A stretch of DNA of 64,000 nt. It comes from Lactonifactor longoviformis DSM 17459. GTDB lineage: Bacteria > Bacillota > Clostridia > Lachnospirales > Lachnospiraceae. The notes below the pieces were generated by a model. That model did no database searches. It had not been told where the DNA came from and saw only the letters and a program-made list of their open reading frames with translations. A program made the position numbers and the translations under genes. Location of the stretch: the NCBI RefSeq assembly GCF_900129135.1, contig NZ_FQVI01000002.1, positions 124,001 to 188,000 of the forward strand, written 5' to 3'. Below, piece after piece: positions 60,941-64,000 of this stretch. Within the stretch, counting starts at the first letter, position 1. Each line of letters begins with the position of its first letter.

Positions 60941-62317
60941 TTATAACAGGCCGATAATCTTCCACCAGGGAACTTCTATCAAAACGGTTACAATAAATAC
61001 AACTGCGATTAATGGGATACCCAGACGAATACATTCTTTCTGTGTATACTTTCCATTCTCTTCTCCCTGTCCTACCAGCATATTCAGGTGGTGGAACGGA
61101 AGGATATAGTGGCTGGCTACTGCTGTGTATACAAACAGTGCGGTTGCCAGCGGGCTGATGCCCATAGGCGATGTAAATGCCATAAGTGCGGGTATCGCAA
61201 CACCCATAACAGCGATAACAGAACCCATGAACATATGGATAACAATAGAAATAACTGCAATAAATGCTGCCAATACAAATAAGTTGGAGGGAACGGTGGA
61301 GGGCAGGATCGTGTCTGCCAGCCATGCATTCATACCAGTTTCCCCGCCCACGCTGCCGATAGCCATGGCAGATGTCAGGAAGATTAATACATGCACAGGT
61401 ACCTGTCCCCAGGATTTTGGTGTCAGAACCTCTCCAACAACAGGCATACTCATGCACATGGCAACACCCAGCGTAATCCAGCCGATATTAATGCCGTGGA
61501 TAGAGTCGGTTGCCCATAATACGATGGCAATGACAAGCCATACGGCAGTTCTCTTCTCCAGTCCGGAGAGAGGGCCTAAGGCTTTTTGTTTTTCATGGAT
61601 TTCATCCAGATTTATATGTACCTCTTGTGTTGGTTTAAACAGAATAAGGATTAAAATCAACGTGAGTATTGACGCTACAATGGCCGGAACACCCATTACC
61701 TTAAACCAGCCAAGCCATCCCAGAGATTCTCCGGAGTTGGCTACTGCCAGGGGGTTGATGGTACTGTCGCCGGTCAGGAAGATCAGAGATACCGGTACGG
61801 ATGCCGCGAATACGGTAAATCCGATTTTTACTGCATCCTCTTTTGGCATTTTGGCACTCTGAATTACTACTGCCATTACAGACATAATCAGAAATGCTCT
61901 GGGCCATGGATGAGGAATCAAAACACTCATAATAAAGGTAAGTACAAAGATAGAAACAATAATACCTTTATAGGATCTTACAAATTTGTTGATAAATGCG
62001 TATGCGATTCTCTCTCCGAGTCCGGAGTCTTTTACCGCACCTGCAATCAGATATGCACCGATAATCAAAAACATAGTAGGACCGATCCAGGATTTGAATA
62101 CGAGAGCCGGCTCCGCTACTTTAAATATTACCAGTGCCATTAAATAGATACCGCCTACATATCCGGACTGTGCAACCTGGGTTGCCCACCAGACAACGGT
62201 CATAAGTGTTAAGGCCAAGCAGGTCTGACCTGCCGGTTCAATTCCCTTTAAGGGAAGGAAATAAATAATTACCGCAACTGCAATACCTAGAAAAAAACCT
62301 ATTCTTTTCTTATTCAT
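60941..62317 (-). CDS. DASS/SLC13-family anion:sodium symporter
   Basis: 458 residues with about 12-14 helices. Start GFFLGIAVAVIIYFLPLKGI, followed by VVWWATQVAQSGYVGGIYLM, LIPHPWPRAFLIMS and LTGDSTINPLAVANSG, all in the pattern of SLC13-type carriers. It sits between shdD and ubiX inside the decarboxylase operon, so it probably carries the aromatic or dicarboxylic acid substrate. The exact substrate is not readable. Confidence 0.9.
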   Translation of the reverse strand: MNKKRIGFFLGIAVAVIIYFLPLKGIEPAGQTCLALTLMTVVWWATQVAQSGYVGGIYLMALVIFKVAEPALVFKSWIGPTMFLIIGAYLIAGAVKDSGLGERIAYAFINKFVRSYKGIIVSIFVLTFIMSVLIPHPWPRAFLIMSVMAVVIQSAKMPKEDAVKIGFTVFAASVPVSLIFLTGDSTINPLAVANSGESLGWLGWFKVMGVPAIVASILTLILILILFKPTQEVHINLDEIHEKQKALGPLSGLEKRTAVWLVIAIVLWATDSIHGINIGWITLGVAMCMSMPVVGEVLTPKSWGQVPVHVLIFLTSAMAIGSVGGETGMNAWLADTILPSTVPSNLFVLAAFIAVISIVIHMFMGSVIAVMGVAIPALMAFTSPMGISPLATALFVYTAVASHYILPFHHLNMLVGQGEENGKYTQKECIRLGIPLIAVVFIVTVLIEVPWWKIIGLL

Positions 62318-62346
62318 TCGCTGTTACCCCTCTTTGCTCTTATTAT

Positions 62347-62390
62347 GAATCTCCACGCGGACCATGCAGTCTGGTCCGGCACGGAGATTC
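62347..62390 (-). promoter_or_regulatory. Intercistronic hairpin between shdD and the transporter
   Basis: GAATCTCC (62347-62354) pairs with GGAGATTC (62383-62390), with an inner GGACC/GGTCC stem. No T-run follows on the minus strand. It may attenuate transcription or set mRNA stability inside the operon. Confidence 0.45.
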
Positions 62391-62403
62391 TTTTGCTCAG
62401 GTT

Positions 62404-62610
62404 TTATTTATCTAATGGTGGTACAGGTGGAATAACCTGCATATGAGCGATCTTTTCATCGTCCAGTTTAAATTTATCATGAATGTTCGGTGTCTCTGTA
62501 GATCTCCAGGAATAGTAGCACTTATCACATAAATACACTTCCCAGGCATTTCCTACGGGAGAGTCAACCATTTTTCTTACTTTATCACTATCACAACGCG
62601 GACACTTCAT
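62404..62610 (-). CDS. shdD: Hydroxyarylic acid decarboxylase small subunit (ShdD/BsdD/VdcD)
   Basis: 68 residues. Two CxxC pairs (MKCPRCDSDKVRKM, YLCDKCYYSWRSTE) form a zinc-ribbon-like unit identical in plan to BsdD and VdcD, followed by the family's PPVPP tail (VIPPVPPL). It is 17 nt downstream of the large subunit gene. It is the conserved small partner of hydroxybenzoate decarboxylases, with unclear mechanism. Confidence 0.93.
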   Translation of the reverse strand: MKCPRCDSDKVRKMVDSPVGNAWEVYLCDKCYYSWRSTETPNIHDKFKLDDEKIAHMQVIPPVPPLDK

Positions 62611-62627
62611 GTTCCATTACCTCCTTA

Positions 62628-64000
62628 TTATTTAAACATGCTGCGGATAATTTTTTCCCATTCTTCTGTCTTTGCAGGCGGCTCCAGCAATTCTACTTCT
62701 CTTGGATTTGGTTCCGGAGCTACCGGTGTGGTTGCATCTATAATCATCTTCGTATGCATACCTGCGGGTACAGAAGATGGATCCAGAGGCATACCCGGGC
62801 AGTTAGGAATAATAGCCACATCTTTGTCTGGTTTTACTCTAGTGGTCAATGCCCACATTACCTGCTCTAAATTAAATGGATCTACAAATTCGTCTACTAC
62901 AATTACAACCTTGGAGTAAGGCATTCCATGAGGTGTGGACAAGAGACGGAAAGCAACGCCTTTTCCGTATCCGCCGTAACGGCATTTTGTGGAAATGATA
63001 ACCCCCATGCCGTGGGTATACATAGCATTTACAGCTACAACCTCAGGGATACTTTCTTTAATCTGTTTGTAGAGAGGTACGGATGTATTCAGAGCCATCA
63101 GGTAATCAATCTCTGTCCACGGAATTCCCAGATACAGGTTTTCGAAAATAGGATTTGTCCTGTGGGTAACTCTCTCAATACGCACTACACACTGCTGACG
63201 GCAGCCGGAGTAGGATCCCGGGAATTCTCCGAAGGGGCCTTCTACCTCACGTACACGCGGTTCAATGTATCCTTCCAGAACCACCTCTGAGCCGGCAGGA
63301 ACGTACAGATGATCATATAAATCTGACTTAACAATATCCGTAGGAACGCCGTCCTGCAGAGCGCCAACAAATTCATACTCATTCTGGGTATATCCAATCG
63401 GTGTGGAGGCCATGAATGTAACTAATGGGCTGTTTCCAAGTGTAATAGCGATTGGAAGTTTTTCATTCTTCCTCTCAGCCTTTTCCAGCTGAACTGCGAT
63501 ATCATGGAATGCCAGTGCCTGGATTCCCACACGGTCCTTATCTTTAACCTGGATGCGGTATGTACCTACATTCATCTTGTCAAAGTTCCCTGGCTCTTCC
63601 GGATCTGCTGTAACAACAGATGCTTTGGAAAGGAAAAATCCGGAGTCCTGGTCATTAATTCTGTAGAGCGGAAGAATCTCGAACAGGTTGATGTCCTTAT
63701 CCACTACGTTCTCTTTACAGGGAGCTTCTTCTCTGGAAACAATATTGGGCTCTACCGGGAACTTATCCCATCTGCGGTTCAGTTCAAAGAACTGCTCCTT
63801 TGTGGGGGTATCCTTTGGCATGCCTAACATTAACGCATGATTCGCCCAGGAACCATGAACGTTTGTCACTACGGAATATTTGTAACCGTTTACCTTTTCA
63901 AATAAAACTGCAGGACCATTCTTGATGTTAGCGGCTGCACGGCCAGCAGAAGCGATATCCGGCTCCGGCATAACCTCATCTTTGATACGGACTAACTGTC
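62628..64000 (-). CDS. shdC: 4-hydroxybenzoate-type UbiD decarboxylase, N-terminus cut by window edge
   Basis: At least 457 residues visible. The frame stays open to the right edge (QLVRIKDEVMPEPDIASAGR), so ATG 63971 is internal and the true start lies outside. It closely resembles clostridial 4-hydroxybenzoate decarboxylase ShdC and BsdC: VTNVHGSWANHALMLGM, ITLGNSPLVTFMASTPIGY, VEGPFGEFPGSYSG, CRYGGYGKGVAFRLLSTPHG. It depends on prenylated FMN. Together with shdD and ubiX it makes a complete BsdBCD-type set, upstream of the LpdC-type enzyme in the same operon. Confidence 0.93.
   Translation of the reverse strand, partial: QLVRIKDEVMPEPDIASAGRAAANIKNGPAVLFEKVNGYKYSVVTNVHGSWANHALMLGMPKDTPTKEQFFELNRRWDKFPVEPNIVSREEAPCKENVVDKDINLFEILPLYRINDQDSGFFLSKASVVTADPEEPGNFDKMNVGTYRIQVKDKDRVGIQALAFHDIAVQLEKAERKNEKLPIAITLGNSPLVTFMASTPIGYTQNEYEFVGALQDGVPTDIVKSDLYDHLYVPAGSEVVLEGYIEPRVREVEGPFGEFPGSYSGCRQQCVVRIERVTHRTNPIFENLYLGIPWTEIDYLMALNTSVPLYKQIKESIPEVVAVNAMYTHGMGVIISTKCRYGGYGKGVAFRLLSTPHGMPYSKVVIVVDEFVDPFNLEQVMWALTTRVKPDKDVAIIPNCPGMPLDPSSVPAGMHTKMIIDATTPVAPEPNPREVELLEPPAKTEEWEKIIRSMFK

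Noticed and set aside
62347-62390. Hairpin after shdD as an intrinsic terminator splitting the decarboxylase operon
   Set aside because: It has no T-run on the transcribed strand, so I treat it as an intercistronic stem.

Overview
This window looks like a chromosomal segment of a spore-forming gut member of the Lachnospiraceae (Clostridia). The evidence is the family content (DUF4364, DUF1540, a TIGR01212 radical SAM protein, many FCD-type GntR regulators, TAXI-TRAP and anaerobic hydroxyaryl decarboxylases), strong AGGAGG ribosome sites, a T-box in front of thrS, and two small-RNA genes behind forespore (sigma-G)-like promoters. I cannot name the species. No tRNA, rRNA, CRISPR array or phage structural gene was seen.

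1-17.5 kb is an aldonate/uronate island. It holds two IlvD/Edd-type dehydratases (one cut by the window edge), a GntP permease, two FCD-GntR regulators, and a plus-strand operon: Zn-dependent aldonate dehydrogenase, UxuA mannonate dehydratase, UxuB-like reductase and a LarA-type nickel-pincer racemase/epimerase homologue. GACGTCATAC boxes in front of several of these units suggest one regulon feeding 2-keto-3-deoxygluconate. Next to it is a minus-strand operon of a UroD-like protein, a TAXI-TRAP importer and a second LarA homologue, with a divergent LysR regulator.

18.4-23.1 kb encodes a pentose/deoxysugar route (DUF4867 protein, L-fucose/L-arabinose-type isomerase, xylulokinase, PHP phosphoesterase). 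23.3-26.1 kb is a possible mobile region: a shortened solute-binding lipoprotein, a complete tyrosine recombinase flanked by inverted repeats, and a gene-free, GC-rich block dominated by a palindrome with 65-nt arms.

26-39.9 kb is mostly housekeeping: malic enzyme, radical SAM protein, RarA, AEC carrier, polysaccharide deacetylase, the infC-rpmI-rplT operon with an AUU start and leader terminator, an NSS transporter, thrS with T-box, and envelope proteins. 40-51 kb holds two related amidohydrolases, alanine dehydrogenase, a rhodanese lipoprotein that seems to start at AUU, a RelA-like synthetase, RpiR and tandem GntR regulators, and an MFS + MttB-family operon. Two tandem small-RNA genes with TGTATA-17-CATACTA promoters lie at 42.1-42.45 kb.

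51-58.3 kb encodes a MacB-like export system plus a second adaptor gene with the same promoter/operator. 58.4-64 kb is one minus-strand operon for non-oxidative decarboxylation of hydroxybenzoates: ShdC/BsdC-like UbiD (cut by the window edge), ShdD, a DASS transporter, UbiX, LpdD and LpdC.

Many computed reading frames begin upstream of the most likely ribosome-site-supported start. Starts were moved where the Shine-Dalgarno placement decided it, and each change is noted.
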